A DNA stretch of 64,000 nucleotides from Sulfobacillus benefaciens (GCA_003023695.1 PXYW01000009.1:1-64000), one strand, 5' to 3'. Shown: positions 25,844 to 35,305, counted from the first letter of the stretch. Notes: a model not told the origin generated them from the sequence alone. Numbers and translations are program-made.

Positions 25844-27218
25844 TCACCCGCCAAGCGACTCGGGCGCCAGGGGACGGGTCAATTGAAACAGCCACACGCC
25901 CGCCGCATGATACTGAACCCGGCTTTTGTCCGGAGATTTCGCGATATTCAGCCATGCTGTCAAAATGGGCGAAGTGCTGTAGCCATCACTAACTTTAGGA
26001 TTCAGTAAAACATAGGTGTGATTCGGGATGGTGCGCGAGGTAATGACCGTGGTAGGCCAGTTGCGATCGGTCACCCCGCGGTGTGGCAGGATGTAACTTT
26101 GGCTGACCAATAAAGCCGATTTCGGCACCAAGCGCAATGCCGCTTCTATTTCCACGGCATTAGTCGGTCGAGGGCGCCAAGTGGAATGGTACAAATATCC
26201 CCCCATGATGACCACCCACCCGCTAGACCAGAGGAGCGCCCACTTGCCGAGTCGACCAGAGATCGGGCCACCAGCTAGCAAAGCCATAGCCCCAAAGGGG
26301 GCTAGCAAAGCGCTGTGATCGGTAAACGGAGAAGTGTCAACAACAGAACCCCGTGCAATGTTCCATATTAGCACCACGCCGGCCAAGAGCCACCAATGGT
26401 TAATGATGGTTCGGTGTCGAAACAAGGCGGCAGCTGCCACGATCGGCGGCCCATATCAGATAGAGAGCGGTGCGCAAGGATAATTGCCCAGGCCAGGCCC
26501 AAAATGGCAATACCAGACCGCTGTGGCCGAGAGACCAATAGAGCGCGGTAAACGTCAAATTCGCGACACCGAACCACACACTCTTTCGGTTCAACAGCAA
26601 TCCTATCCCAGTCAACACCAAAGCGCCGGTGACCGGCATTCCCAGTCCGGTCATAAATACCAGAATGATAGCAAAGCCCCACCAGTTTTTCTTAAATGCA
26701 AACCAAACCAACCATAGCAATAGCGGGACAGCCCAGACCCCTGGATGAAAATCATAGATGTTGGCAGCTATGAGCGGTGGGTATAATAGATACAGAGAAC
26801 TGATAATAGCGCTGGTACGAGGTTCTAACTGCCACAATTGACCTATCCGGTATAATGCCAAGGCACCGCTTGCTACCACCAGAGCGCTTAAAAAAAATAA
26901 AAATCCTACTCCCAACACACTAACCAACGGCGCCAATAGCCAAATGATCCAACTATGGTTCGATGCAATAGTTCGGGTGAGCGGGTCGTTGAGCAAATCT
27001 TTTGAATGCCCCTGGGTAATCAGGCTAAAGGCCGTCAAGTACCCACTGAAGCTATACCCATGGACGACATAAAGACTATAGCGAACCACCGCAAGCGTGG
27101 TCACTACGGCTCCATACGCCCAAACCCATGCCCACCTGGCGAAGCGGTCCGGTTGCAGCAAACTTCCCTGGCCGCTTCCGAGACTTGTCTCGTTTCCGTC
27201 ATGTAAATTAGAAATCAT
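25844..27218 (-). pseudogene. DUF2079-like membrane protein gene interrupted by a frameshift
   Basis: Two overlapping minus-strand frames together make a DUF2079-type polytopic membrane protein of about 450 residues. The first (26400-27218, 272 aa) has the family's NIYDFHPGVWAVPLLLWL segment and many helices. The second (25844-26440, 198 aa) continues with more helices and a soluble tail (SQSYILPHRGVTDR, TYVLLNPKVSDGYS). The join needs a +1 shift between the second frame's TGA (about 26457) and the first frame's TAA (26400), near the perfect palindrome GGCAGCTGCC. It may be a mutation, an assembly error or a programmed shift. ATG at 27218 has GAGG 5 nt upstream. The gene leads the polysaccharide export operon. 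Confidence 0.65.
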
Positions 27219-27381
27219 AGCGCCTCATTCTATCGTGGATCGAATCCTTGACGGATTGATCCTGCCACAAGTCGAACACTGTCGCAACCGTTAGTCGATT
27301 GACGAGCTTTGGAGAATTGACCGACTGTCCGAAGCTTGGTATCGTGTGAGAAGTCTTATAGCGAAAAAGGAGGCCGTACCA
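27219..27381. other. Divergent promoter region of the polysaccharide locus
   Basis: These 163 bases separate the minus-strand export operon from the plus-strand glycosyltransferase pair and should hold promoters for both; no clear boxes were identified. Confidence 0.4.
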
Positions 27382-28773
27382 ATGGGTCTTCCCACCGTCA
27401 GTATTGTCATTCCCTGTTATAACCAAGGCCCGTTTTTAGGTGAATGTCTGGCCTCTCTAAAATCTCAAACCTATCCTGCAAATTTAGTCGAAACCATTGT
27501 GGTGGATGACGGATCTGGGCCAGATACCAAAGAAACCATCGCCAGGCTAGCAGAACAATATGCATTCCATTTGATCACCCAGGTCAATGGCGGGTTAAGC
27601 CGCGCCCGCAATGTGGGGATTGCCTATGCCTCAGGCGACTACATATTGCCTTTGGATGCCGATAACTACTTATCACCTGACGCGATTGAACTGTTAGTCG
27701 CCACGATTCAGGACAGCCAAGCCCAAGATCCCCAAGTCATGTTTGTCTATCAGGATAAGGTCTTGTTTGGTGCTGATGAAGCATCATACGTTCCCCATCA
27801 ACCCTATAATCTCTATCGACTGCTAAGCGACAACTTTGCCGATGCCTGCAGTTTGCTGGACCGTCGAGTGTTTGATTGGGGTTTTGCCTACAACGAGACG
27901 ATGCGGCAAGGTTACGAAGACTGGGAGTTGCACTTGCGTCTGGGACTCTATGGATACATTGGCCGCCGCCTAAAAGGCCAAACATTTTTCTACCGCCGCT
28001 GGGGCTACTCGATGGTCAATAGCGCGGATCGGGCAAAAACACAACTCATGGCCAAAATACGGGATGAACTGGCCTCTATATATTTCCCGCCGCACCAACG
28101 GGAGATTAAACGAAATTGGGCGCCCGGTGTGAACCTGATCGCTTCTAAGACCGTAGTCGACTCGCAATCGTTGCTGGACAGCACCATCGTTTCCCTGAGC
28201 GATCTAGAACATCCTTTTGCCGCGTTGGACCTCCTGACTGCCAAGTACCTGTTCTTTTCGGAACCTGGTCTCGTAGAACCGCTAAATGATTCCGCTCTCA
28301 TGGAAAAATTGGTATTGACCATGGAACTGCGGCAGGAGATTCACGCCATTGTGCTCAAACATGGCGCAATGACCCTAGGACGGTTCCTTCGATCCCGCTT
28401 TGTCTTTGCCGAGCTCCCAGTGCATGAATCCCATAGCACCTGGAATCAGTTAGATCAGATTATTGCCGCTAAAACTGATGTGTATGTATGGGACCTGGAC
28501 AATCAAACCTTGATAGTCAAATCCCAATGGCAGGCTCCCCCAGAACGCCGCATATCGCGGGCCATCAAAAATTTCGGCAAGCGTCATGTGGCACCGCGTA
28601 TCGGCTTTGATACCGCCTATCAACTCTTTTATCACAGCTATCGGATATTTCAACTGTCAAAACGAGCGCTGCGCCGAAGGCCCCAAACGTTGTCCTCGCA
28701 GCCTTTGGAAGCCCGAGAAACCGGTGAACAATTGGATCAAGGATTTCGCCATTACACGGATATATTATTTTAA
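27382..28773 (+). CDS. GT2 family glycosyltransferase with C-terminal extension
   Basis: The 463-residue protein has an N-terminal GT-A domain (VSIVIPCYNQGPFLGECLAS, VVDDGSGPDT, GGLSRARNVGIAYASGDY, LPLDADN as the metal site, GYEDWELHLRLG) and a C-terminal part of about 180 residues that I do not recognise. ATG at 27382 has AAAGGAGG 8 nt upstream. A second glycosyltransferase gene follows 60 nt downstream, so the two are probably co-transcribed, divergently from the ABC exporter operon. It is likely to act on the same polysaccharide. Confidence 0.88.
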   Translation: MGLPTVSIVIPCYNQGPFLGECLASLKSQTYPANLVETIVVDDGSGPDTKETIARLAEQYAFHLITQVNGGLSRARNVGIAYASGDYILPLDADNYLSPDAIELLVATIQDSQAQDPQVMFVYQDKVLFGADEASYVPHQPYNLYRLLSDNFADACSLLDRRVFDWGFAYNETMRQGYEDWELHLRLGLYGYIGRRLKGQTFFYRRWGYSMVNSADRAKTQLMAKIRDELASIYFPPHQREIKRNWAPGVNLIASKTVVDSQSLLDSTIVSLSDLEHPFAALDLLTAKYLFFSEPGLVEPLNDSALMEKLVLTMELRQEIHAIVLKHGAMTLGRFLRSRFVFAELPVHESHSTWNQLDQIIAAKTDVYVWDLDNQTLIVKSQWQAPPERRISRAIKNFGKRHVAPRIGFDTAYQLFYHSYRIFQLSKRALRRRPQTLSSQPLEARETGEQLDQGFRHYTDILF

Positions 28774-28833
28774 GGAACATGCCATCGTCCGTGAGTCCGG
28801 TACCAGACAAAAATGTTTGCAAGGAGATAGTGC

Positions 28834-30453
28834 ATGAAAAGCCGCCTGTGGTTTTCCGAGCGTACCGATGTCCCTTCCCAAAGCCCTTGGGTAGGTGCTC
28901 ATCGATTGCGCCATGGAATTTGGCCAAGAACCCCTTCCCACGAAGAGATATCCTATATTGCTGACGTTAAAGAACATCTTGCATCTTATCAAGAATGCAA
29001 GATTGGGCTATTGGACCTAGATGATGCAACCATTTGGGAAAAGTCTCGAGCCGTGTCGCAACAGGTGGACCTCTACCTGTGGAATTCCATCTCTACCATC
29101 GATGGTCCTCCAACCATGGTACACGACCTAGCCTTCGAAACTCCCGTTCCCGGAGCCTACGATGTCATTGTGATCGGCTATCGCTTATGGCAGGCAATGC
29201 CTGGCATTACCGAAGTCGCACGCACAGCGCTGGCGCCTCGGGGGGCGATCCTCGCGCCATCCGCAGCAAATATATCATCCCCATCATTCGCGATGGAAAG
29301 TGCCCAAAGCACCTCTCATCTTTTTGTGTGGCGCAGGAGTCGCATCAACTTACTCATGGTGGCTCCCGGACTCGTGGCAGGCGGCGCCGACCGAGCCCTT
29401 ATTGACTTAATTAATGGTCTGGATTCCTCCCGGTTTACTCTCTATTTGGCCACCACCGAACCCCAATCCAACACCTGGATCAAGCATGTATTAGGTAGGG
29501 TGGCCGAGTATTGGGATATCGGCGCCATGGGAAGCGACCATTTGATGCGGCAAAAAATGCTGCAGCACGTAGTGATGGCCAAACAGGTGGACCAGATGTA
29601 CATTATGCACTCCCAAATAGGCTTTGACATCCTCCCCTGGCTTAAGGCCAATACCCAGGTGAAAACCATTGCCCAGTTTCACCTGGAAGAACCGGGCGGG
29701 GGATGGATCCACTATGCCCTCAGTCGCTATCAAAACCTTATCGACCAAATTGTAGTTATCAGTCATGACTTAAAGCAGCAGCTCGTTAGCAAGTATTATG
29801 TTGAACCCCATAAAATCTCCGTGGTGTATTTAGGACTCACAGTCCCTGAGTCACCGACCCCTCCCCCATTGCCAGCGCCCTCAGGAGAAATTCGGATTTT
29901 ATACCCAGCTCGGCTGGATCCGCAAAAGGCGCCTCGAAGAGTCGTTGACATTGCTCAAATGCTTCAATTGCAACAAATTAACGCCCTCATTGACGTGGTC
30001 GGCAGCGGTTCCTTGGAATCGGAATTGCGCCACCGCATCGGACGCGCTCGATTAGAATCGAAGGTCGTGTTGCACGGCGCCGAGGAGCCAGCAAAAATGC
30101 GGCATTGGTATCAAAAGAGCCATGCCATCATGCTGACCAGCGATTATGAAGGCTTGCCCTTGGTCATCTTGGAATCCATGGCCGAAGGCCGCCCTGCTAT
30201 CGCTCCCGATCTCGGAGCCACCCGAGAAGTGATTACATCAGAGACTGGGTTTTTAATTTCGGAGCCCTCAGATATCAAAGCCTATGTCCATGCCATCGAC
30301 CAACTGGCCCATAATCCTCATCTAGTGGAGACGCTTGGTGCGGCAGCACACCGCCGTGTCCAACAGCAATTTGATCCTGGTGACACCCTCAAGAAATATC
30401 AAGAGATATTTCTCCACCTCAGCACATCGGGAAGGCCACCAGTGATGATATAG
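28834..30453 (+). CDS. GT4 glycosyltransferase with unusual N-terminal domain
   Basis: The 539-residue protein has a GT4 domain from about residue 170 onward (INLLMVAPGLVAGGADRALI, IVVISHDLKQQLV, ILYPARLDPQKAPRRVVDIA and LTSDYEGLPLVILESMAEG). The first 170 residues are not part of the usual fold; a stretch reading YDVIVIGYRLWQAMP then EVARTALAPRGAILAPS recalls the end of a methyltransferase fold. ATG at 28834 has AAGGAG 7-9 nt upstream. It follows the GT2 gene on the same strand. The extra domain suggests either a bifunctional enzyme or a remnant of a larger multi-domain glycosyltransferase like the one at the window start. Confidence 0.87.
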   Translation: MKSRLWFSERTDVPSQSPWVGAHRLRHGIWPRTPSHEEISYIADVKEHLASYQECKIGLLDLDDATIWEKSRAVSQQVDLYLWNSISTIDGPPTMVHDLAFETPVPGAYDVIVIGYRLWQAMPGITEVARTALAPRGAILAPSAANISSPSFAMESAQSTSHLFVWRRSRINLLMVAPGLVAGGADRALIDLINGLDSSRFTLYLATTEPQSNTWIKHVLGRVAEYWDIGAMGSDHLMRQKMLQHVVMAKQVDQMYIMHSQIGFDILPWLKANTQVKTIAQFHLEEPGGGWIHYALSRYQNLIDQIVVISHDLKQQLVSKYYVEPHKISVVYLGLTVPESPTPPPLPAPSGEIRILYPARLDPQKAPRRVVDIAQMLQLQQINALIDVVGSGSLESELRHRIGRARLESKVVLHGAEEPAKMRHWYQKSHAIMLTSDYEGLPLVILESMAEGRPAIAPDLGATREVITSETGFLISEPSDIKAYVHAIDQLAHNPHLVETLGAAAHRRVQQQFDPGDTLKKYQEIFLHLSTSGRPPVMI

Positions 30454-30508
30454 ACAAACGGTGTATACTGACTATGTCAGGATTGAACTAGGATGAGGCG
30501 AATTAATT

Positions 30509-31735
30509 ATGACCCGAAACAAGGCATTAACAGCCACTTTAGTGTGGTTAATTTTAATTTTAACCTTTTTGTCGCGTGCTGATTCGTCAATGATGCAAAG
30601 CAACAATCCCTTGTTTGCCCATGCCTTGGGCGCCCGTTTGTCCGAAATCGGGTTGGTGACTTCCGTGTATGCGGTCATCACCTTGGTGGTGCGTTTTGGC
30701 TATAGCGCGTCGGTGCCGCTGGCGAAAATCCCCCGTATTATGACGTTTGGGTTTATTTTGCTGGTGGTATCAGTGCTCACCATGCTATTGAGCCAAAACT
30801 TTTGGCAACTGCTGGTCGCCGTGGGATTGTCAGGTGTGTCCACAGCGTTAGTCATGCCACACCTGCTCTCTCTCATGGGGGGGCTTTCTACCCCAGACCA
30901 GAGGGAACGCAATCTAAGCTACTACTCCCTTGCCCTATCGTCTAGTCTGGTCGCGGCTCCGATCATTGGAACATTAATGCTGACCCGGTTCCCCCTGCGA
31001 TCACTGTATGTGCTGTTGCTGGTTTTTGCCATATTGGCTTTGGCCGCTATGATTTGGTATCAACCCGCACTAACATTGCATCTGTCCCAAGGTTCCCATG
31101 GATCCCCAAAGGTCCGACTTCGAGACACCATGCGCGATCTTTGGCGTAACCGGATTTACATGAATAGTTTTTGGGCGCTGTTTTTGTTCAATCTATCATT
31201 TGCTGCTGCAATGACTTATGGTGGCGTTGACATTAAACAACAGTTCCACCTGCCTTATGTCATGGTGGAATTGGTGCTCACCAGTTTTTTCGTGGTATCT
31301 TTGCTAGGCCGTTTGGTTATTGCCCGGTTTGCCCGTAAAGGACAATTAACCAAAAAAGCTACTTGGATATTCTGGGCACTAGGCGTCGGAGCCCTGGGGT
31401 TGGTGTTGATGGGATGGTCTCCTAATCTACCGGTATTCATCGCGGGATTCTGGCTATTGGGATGGCCGCATGCCGCATTATTTCCGCTGATTACCATGCG
31501 TATTGCATCGAACGTTGGCAAATCACAGTTGGTGGCCGCGAATACTCTGGCACAATCTTCGTTTGATCTTTCGGGTACCTTTGGTCCCTTGGTGCTCGGA
31601 GTGGTTGCTGGCTATGGATCCTTAGGTCTGGGATTTTGGATTATCGCCATATTGCAATTGCTAGCAATGGGCATCGTGTATTGGGAAACCCGAGACGAGC
31701 AACATTTGGCTTCGATGGGGCAGCAGGCAGGATAA
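30509..31735 (+). CDS. MFS transporter
   Basis: The 408-residue protein has about 12 hydrophobic helices and an MFS layout: TFLSRADSSMMQSNNP after helix 1, GARLSEIGLVTSVYAV, and a second half beginning near residue 210 after a charged loop (SQGSHGSPKVRLRDTM). It resembles sugar-phosphate or drug exporters, without a specific motif. ATG at 30509 lies 55 nt after the glycosyltransferase gene, with a TATACT-like -10 in between, so it may have its own promoter. Substrate unknown. Confidence 0.85.
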   Translation: MTRNKALTATLVWLILILTFLSRADSSMMQSNNPLFAHALGARLSEIGLVTSVYAVITLVVRFGYSASVPLAKIPRIMTFGFILLVVSVLTMLLSQNFWQLLVAVGLSGVSTALVMPHLLSLMGGLSTPDQRERNLSYYSLALSSSLVAAPIIGTLMLTRFPLRSLYVLLLVFAILALAAMIWYQPALTLHLSQGSHGSPKVRLRDTMRDLWRNRIYMNSFWALFLFNLSFAAAMTYGGVDIKQQFHLPYVMVELVLTSFFVVSLLGRLVIARFARKGQLTKKATWIFWALGVGALGLVLMGWSPNLPVFIAGFWLLGWPHAALFPLITMRIASNVGKSQLVAANTLAQSSFDLSGTFGPLVLGVVAGYGSLGLGFWIIAILQLLAMGIVYWETRDEQHLASMGQQAG

Positions 31736-31806
31736 GTGTGTATCCCCTCTGCCTTGATGGTTTCGCCTTGAGCATAGTCAGGCATACTGACTAACCATGA
31801 CTTTTG

Positions 31807-31836
31807 TTGACAATCGCACGACACAGACGTTATCCT
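31807..31836 (+). promoter_or_regulatory. Probable promoter of the methionine-salvage operon
   Basis: A perfect TTGACA (31807-31812) is followed after 18 bases by TATCCT (31831-31836), and the SAM-I aptamer starts about 17 bases later. Confidence 0.55.
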
Positions 31837-31852
31837 GATTGCAATTCAACCG

Positions 31853-31943
31853 CCACTCATCAAGGCACCATGGGGGATCGGCCCAATGACAGTTGGGGCA
31901 ACCGTGCGTAGTGCGAACCACCTTGTCTGCAGATAGATGAGAG
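31853..31943 (+). promoter_or_regulatory. SAM-I riboswitch (S-box)
   Basis: The conserved S-box elements occur in order: CTCATCAAGG (P1 5' arm), GGGGGATCGGCCCAATGA, TTGGGGCAACC, GTAGTGCGAACCACC, CTGCAGATA and GATGAG (P1 3' arm, 31936-31941, pairing with CTCATC at 31856-31861). It precedes a RuBisCO-like enolase gene of methionine salvage, a known S-box target in Bacillus. Confidence 0.88.
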
Positions 31944-31982
31944 AGACCCTACGCTGCCAGGCTTTCCTTCTGTCGTTTTTTG
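31932..31982 (+). terminator. Terminator hairpin overlapping riboswitch P1
   Basis: GATAGA pairs with TCTGTC and, after a T-T mismatch, GAGAGAGACC pairs with GGCTTTCC leaving two bulged A residues; GTTTTTTG follows. The 5' arm includes the P1 3' arm of the SAM aptamer, so the two structures compete. Confidence 0.6.
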
Positions 31983-32000
31983 TTTAACTGGAGGCCTTAA

Positions 32001-33113
32001 ATGAACTCGTCATTCGTTACTGCCACATATCAGGTGCCCTGGTCAGACAATCTTACTGAGCGGGCACAAGCCATAGCCAATGGCCTGGCTATGAGTTCCT
32101 CACGTCAAGATGAATTACCACAATGGCTTGGCGAAATAGCCAATATTGACCGCCCGGCGCACGACATCGGCTTATTTAGCATCCGGTACCCGGTACACAA
32201 CATTAAACCAACTATTGCCTCATTGCTAACAGTGGTTTTTGGCAGTCTTTCTCTTGAAGGACAAATCCGTTTGGTGGGATTGGATATACCTGAAGCATTC
32301 CTGCGGCAGTTCCCCGGTCCTAGTCATGGAGTTCCCGGCCTTCGAGCAAAATTCGGAATTCACCATCGCCCATTTGTCATGTCCGTCTTTAAGCGTGAAA
32401 ATGGTGCAACTCTAGAGGAGTTCACAGACTCATTTCGGCAGCAAATCGATGGGGGCGTGGACTGGGTCAAAGATGATGAAATCTATTTCTTTGACGATCC
32501 CGCACCATTGCTCCAGCGAGTCGCTATTGCCAAGAGGCTACTCGCTGATCGGGCCGATCAGACCGGACAACTCGGTTTTTATGCGCCCAATCTTACCGGA
32601 ACTCCCCGAGAAATTTTGGATACCGCGCATCGGGCCATCGATGCCGGCGCCCAGGCATTTCTCATCACTCCTTTCGTGACTGGGCTCGATATTCTGGTGG
32701 AATTGCGACGCGAGCACATAGAGGTGCCTTTCATAGCCCATCCGGCATTTTCGGGAGGGCTGGTGGCACCACACACCTGGGGTGTAGCCTCCGAAATTTT
32801 GCTGGGTCTCTTGCCACGCATCGCTGGCGCCGACATTGTCCTGTTTCCGTCGCCTTATGGAAGCGCAGCGATTTCTCGTTCAGAGGCTTTGGCCGTTCAT
32901 CACCGTTTGTCCGCACCGGGCCAGTTTCCTGAGGTCATTTCTGGACCGTCATCCGGTATCCATCTAGGTTTGGTAGGACAGCTCCTAGAAGATTTTGGCT
33001 ATGATATTGTGGTCAATGTGGAAAATGCCATCCACGGTCACCCTCATGGCATTACGGCTGGTGCCCGAATGCTAATGGATGCGGTTGTGGACGTTTGCCG
33101 CGGCAATGCCTAA
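32001..33113 (+). CDS. mtnW: 2,3-diketo-5-methylthiopentyl-1-phosphate enolase (RuBisCO-like protein)
   Basis: The 370-residue protein is a RuBisCO-like protein (form IV). It has GLRAKFGIHHRPFVMSVFK, the metal/carbamate loop GGVDWVKDDE with Lys157 in the position of the carbamylated lysine, and the C-terminal phosphate-binding SGPSSGIHLG region. In the methionine salvage pathway such proteins (MtnW) enolise the diketone made from methylthioribulose phosphate. It is somewhat shorter than B. subtilis MtnW. ATG at 32001 has GGAGG 6 nt upstream. A SAM-I riboswitch precedes it and an aminotransferase of the same pathway follows. The other mtn genes are not in the window. Confidence 0.88.
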   Translation: MNSSFVTATYQVPWSDNLTERAQAIANGLAMSSSRQDELPQWLGEIANIDRPAHDIGLFSIRYPVHNIKPTIASLLTVVFGSLSLEGQIRLVGLDIPEAFLRQFPGPSHGVPGLRAKFGIHHRPFVMSVFKRENGATLEEFTDSFRQQIDGGVDWVKDDEIYFFDDPAPLLQRVAIAKRLLADRADQTGQLGFYAPNLTGTPREILDTAHRAIDAGAQAFLITPFVTGLDILVELRREHIEVPFIAHPAFSGGLVAPHTWGVASEILLGLLPRIAGADIVLFPSPYGSAAISRSEALAVHHRLSAPGQFPEVISGPSSGIHLGLVGQLLEDFGYDIVVNVENAIHGHPHGITAGARMLMDAVVDVCRGNA

Positions 33114-33171
33114 GCTCGCTTGCGGGTGCTTGGCCCAGGTGAAAAGTTTTTTAGACTGAAAGAAGGACGGG

Positions 33172-34356
33172 TTGCCATTTATGATCCAAAGCCGCACATC
33201 TCCTAAACCAATATCCCCCGCTGACAGGATGAGAGCTTTGCCCCAGCAATTTTTCGCCCAACTAGTAAATAAGGCCGAGACATTGCGGCAAGAAGGCTAT
33301 GATGTGATTAACCTGGGTCAGGGGAATCCCGATCAAGCCACACCAGAAAATATCGTCTCCGCACTACAAAGTGCCGCCACGGATTCCCGGTATCATAAAT
33401 ATATTCCCTTTTCCGGGCTTCAATCGATGAAAACTGCTGTGGCCGCATGGTACCAATCCCGTTATGGGGTCACTATCGATCCTGCGCGTCACGTTGCCAT
33501 CCTTATCGGCAGCAAAATCGGATTGCAGGAATTATCGCTAGCTTTGCTTAATCCCGGAGATCGCGCCATGGTGCCCGACCCCGGATACCCTGATTATTGG
33601 TCGGGGATTCGTTTAGCAGGGGCTGATATGGTATCCCTGCCGCTTGAAGCCGACCTTAACTTTCTACCGGATTTGTCCCACTGGGACCCCAAAGCTAAGC
33701 TGGCCTTTTTCAACTATCCTAACAACCCCACCGGACGATTAGCGTCAGGAGAATTCTTTGATGAAGTGATTAACCTAGCCATCCGGGATGGGATCACTCT
33801 GGCACACGACCTGGCGTATGGCGATATCACTTTTGATGGTAAACAGGCCGTGAGTTTGTTGTCCCGCCCTGGGGGCATTGAGGCCGGAATCGAATTTACC
33901 ACCGTTTCCAAATCTTATAACATGGCAGGATGGCGTCTGGGATTTGCGGTAGGAAACCCCGAGATCATCCGGTACCTAGAAATTTTGCAAGACCACTTGC
34001 ATTGCAGTCAATTTGGAGCCGTACAACAAGCTGGCATAGAGGCGCTGACCGGGCCACAAGACTCCGTAAAGGCACTAGTCAACCGCTATCAATCCCGAAG
34101 AGATGCCTTTATCAACGAGGCAAAAAAATTCGGATGGCAGATTCCTCCGTCGGAAGGCAGCATTTTCATGTGGTGTCCAGTACCAACCAAAGAAACTGCC
34201 GTAGAGTTTGCCGAGCGCGTGTTGGCCCAGGAAAAGGTGGTTTTGGCTCCCGGTTCTGGGTTTGGCCGTGTTGGAGAAGGCTATGTACGAATCTCCCTGA
34301 CGGCTTCTACCTCCCAACTCATTGACGCGGCCCAACGGATCGGACGACTGCTTTGA
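33172..34356 (+). CDS. mtnE: Class I PLP aminotransferase, methionine-salvage type
   Basis: The 394-residue protein is a class I/II aminotransferase. It has the substrate-side GQGNPDQATPE, the cofactor segment NYPNNPTGR, LAHDLAYGDITFDG, and SKSYNMAGWRLGF with the Schiff-base lysine. The pattern is of the MtnE (MtnV) group that transaminates ketomethylthiobutyrate to methionine, the last step of the salvage pathway. It lies 58 nt after mtnW and shares the SAM-I leader. The call rests on context as well as sequence, since aspartate or LL-diaminopimelate aminotransferases look similar. The predicted start is a GTG/ATG-type codon at 33172-33181; ATG at 33181 is also possible. Confidence 0.82.
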   Translation: MPFMIQSRTSPKPISPADRMRALPQQFFAQLVNKAETLRQEGYDVINLGQGNPDQATPENIVSALQSAATDSRYHKYIPFSGLQSMKTAVAAWYQSRYGVTIDPARHVAILIGSKIGLQELSLALLNPGDRAMVPDPGYPDYWSGIRLAGADMVSLPLEADLNFLPDLSHWDPKAKLAFFNYPNNPTGRLASGEFFDEVINLAIRDGITLAHDLAYGDITFDGKQAVSLLSRPGGIEAGIEFTTVSKSYNMAGWRLGFAVGNPEIIRYLEILQDHLHCSQFGAVQQAGIEALTGPQDSVKALVNRYQSRRDAFINEAKKFGWQIPPSEGSIFMWCPVPTKETAVEFAERVLAQEKVVLAPGSGFGRVGEGYVRISLTASTSQLIDAAQRIGRLL

Positions 34357-34419
34357 CAGCTCGATGCGACAAAATCAATAGAAAGGCGTAAGATAAGGGA
34401 AAACGAGGGGGAGATGGCC

Positions 34420-34683
34420 ATGAAGCGCCTCATTATTATCATTGGGATCATCGTCAACCTGGTGGTACCCGGACTTGGCACCTTGATGATGGGCAAATGG
34501 GTATCGGGCTTCATCCAGTTCGCACTTATCGCCCTAATCTGGCTAGTAGGCGCTATCACTTTCGGACTAGCTGGGTTTATCGTGGTGCCTTTGCATGGGT
34601 TGGTATGGCTGTGGGCACTGGGCGGAGGAATTTGGACGCTAATCAAAACTCCTAAGCGCGAGCTCCCAAGCAGCAGATATTAA
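34420..34683 (+). CDS. Small membrane protein, TM2-like
   Basis: The 87-residue protein is almost all hydrophobic, with two or three helices (LIIIIGIIVNLVVPGLGTLM, then FIQFALIALIWLVGAI and the C-terminal helix). The GLGTLMMGKWVSGFIQ turn recalls TM2-domain proteins. ATG at 34420 is preferred to ATG at 34414 because GAGGGGGAG lies 6 nt before it. A strong terminator follows. The function is unknown; it may be co-transcribed with mtnE 63 nt upstream. Confidence 0.7.
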   Translation: MKRLIIIIGIIVNLVVPGLGTLMMGKWVSGFIQFALIALIWLVGAITFGLAGFIVVPLHGLVWLWALGGGIWTLIKTPKRELPSSRY

Positions 34684-34709
34684 GACGCAGAGCGGATATC
34701 CTCTATCGC

Positions 34710-34748
34710 TCAGGAGTGGTGTACCACGACCACTCCTGATATTTTTTC
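34710..34748 (+). terminator. Strong intrinsic terminator
   Basis: TCAGGAGTGGT (34710-34720) and ACCACTCCTGA (34729-34739) form a perfect 11-bp stem with an 8-nt loop, followed by TATTTTTT. Confidence 0.92.
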
Positions 34749-34909
34749 CCAATGACATTGATCGGGGTAATTCTCGTGGTTGCTATAACGCCCCCGTTAC
34801 CAGACTATTAGCATCGTGAAGAATGCCTGCCAAAAACCGCCCATTGGGATGGAGCTTCGTCCGCGTGGGGTTCATGGAGAAAATTATTTAGTCACGTTGA
34901 CTCTGACTT

Positions 34910-35260
34910 TCACGCCAAAGGGGGATTACTGTGGACATCACGTGGATCGATGAGCAAGATCCCGTCGGACACAGGATTTTTGATTCCTGACGGGAAGCCG
35001 ACGAATGGGTGGACTCCATCCTCACAGATATTGGCCCATTCGATCGTATCGGGTACATGACCCCGGACAAAAAGGTGATGGCGTCCCTGTTGCGCCTTCT
35101 CCCACAATAAATCCGCGGGTGTGAGTTTGAGGCTCTGGTCCATACCGCTACGGATGCCATCGACGGAAAAACCATCTACAAGACTGGACGACGAGAACGC
35201 GAGGTCCGGCGGAGTCTCATAGCGGCGCCTACGCGCATCCTTCCGGGAACACTTTCCCAC
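34910..35260 (-). CDS. Possible remnant coding region, unknown
   Basis: This 116-codon frame is not recognised. Its composition is protein-like in the second part (LKLTPADLLWEKAQQGRHHL, DTIEWANICEDGVHPFVGFP, DGILLIDPRDV), but the first 25 residues look like read-through. No ribosome site supports the start. It lies beside a degraded recombinase gene and may be another fragment of an old mobile element. A competing same-strand frame at 34888-35175 looks like noise. Confidence 0.3.
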   Translation of the reverse strand: MGKCSRKDARRRRYETPPDLAFSSSSLVDGFSVDGIRSGMDQSLKLTPADLLWEKAQQGRHHLFVRGHVPDTIEWANICEDGVHPFVGFPSGIKNPVSDGILLIDPRDVHSNPPLA

Positions 35261-35305
35261 GCATGAAACCTCCGGGACTGCCGACAGCCCGCGGTCGACA
35301 CCCTA

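Noticed and set aside
34888-35175. 95-codon minus-strand frame
   Set aside because: It overlaps a better frame on the same strand, is rich in Ser/Arg and has no ribosome site or family pattern.
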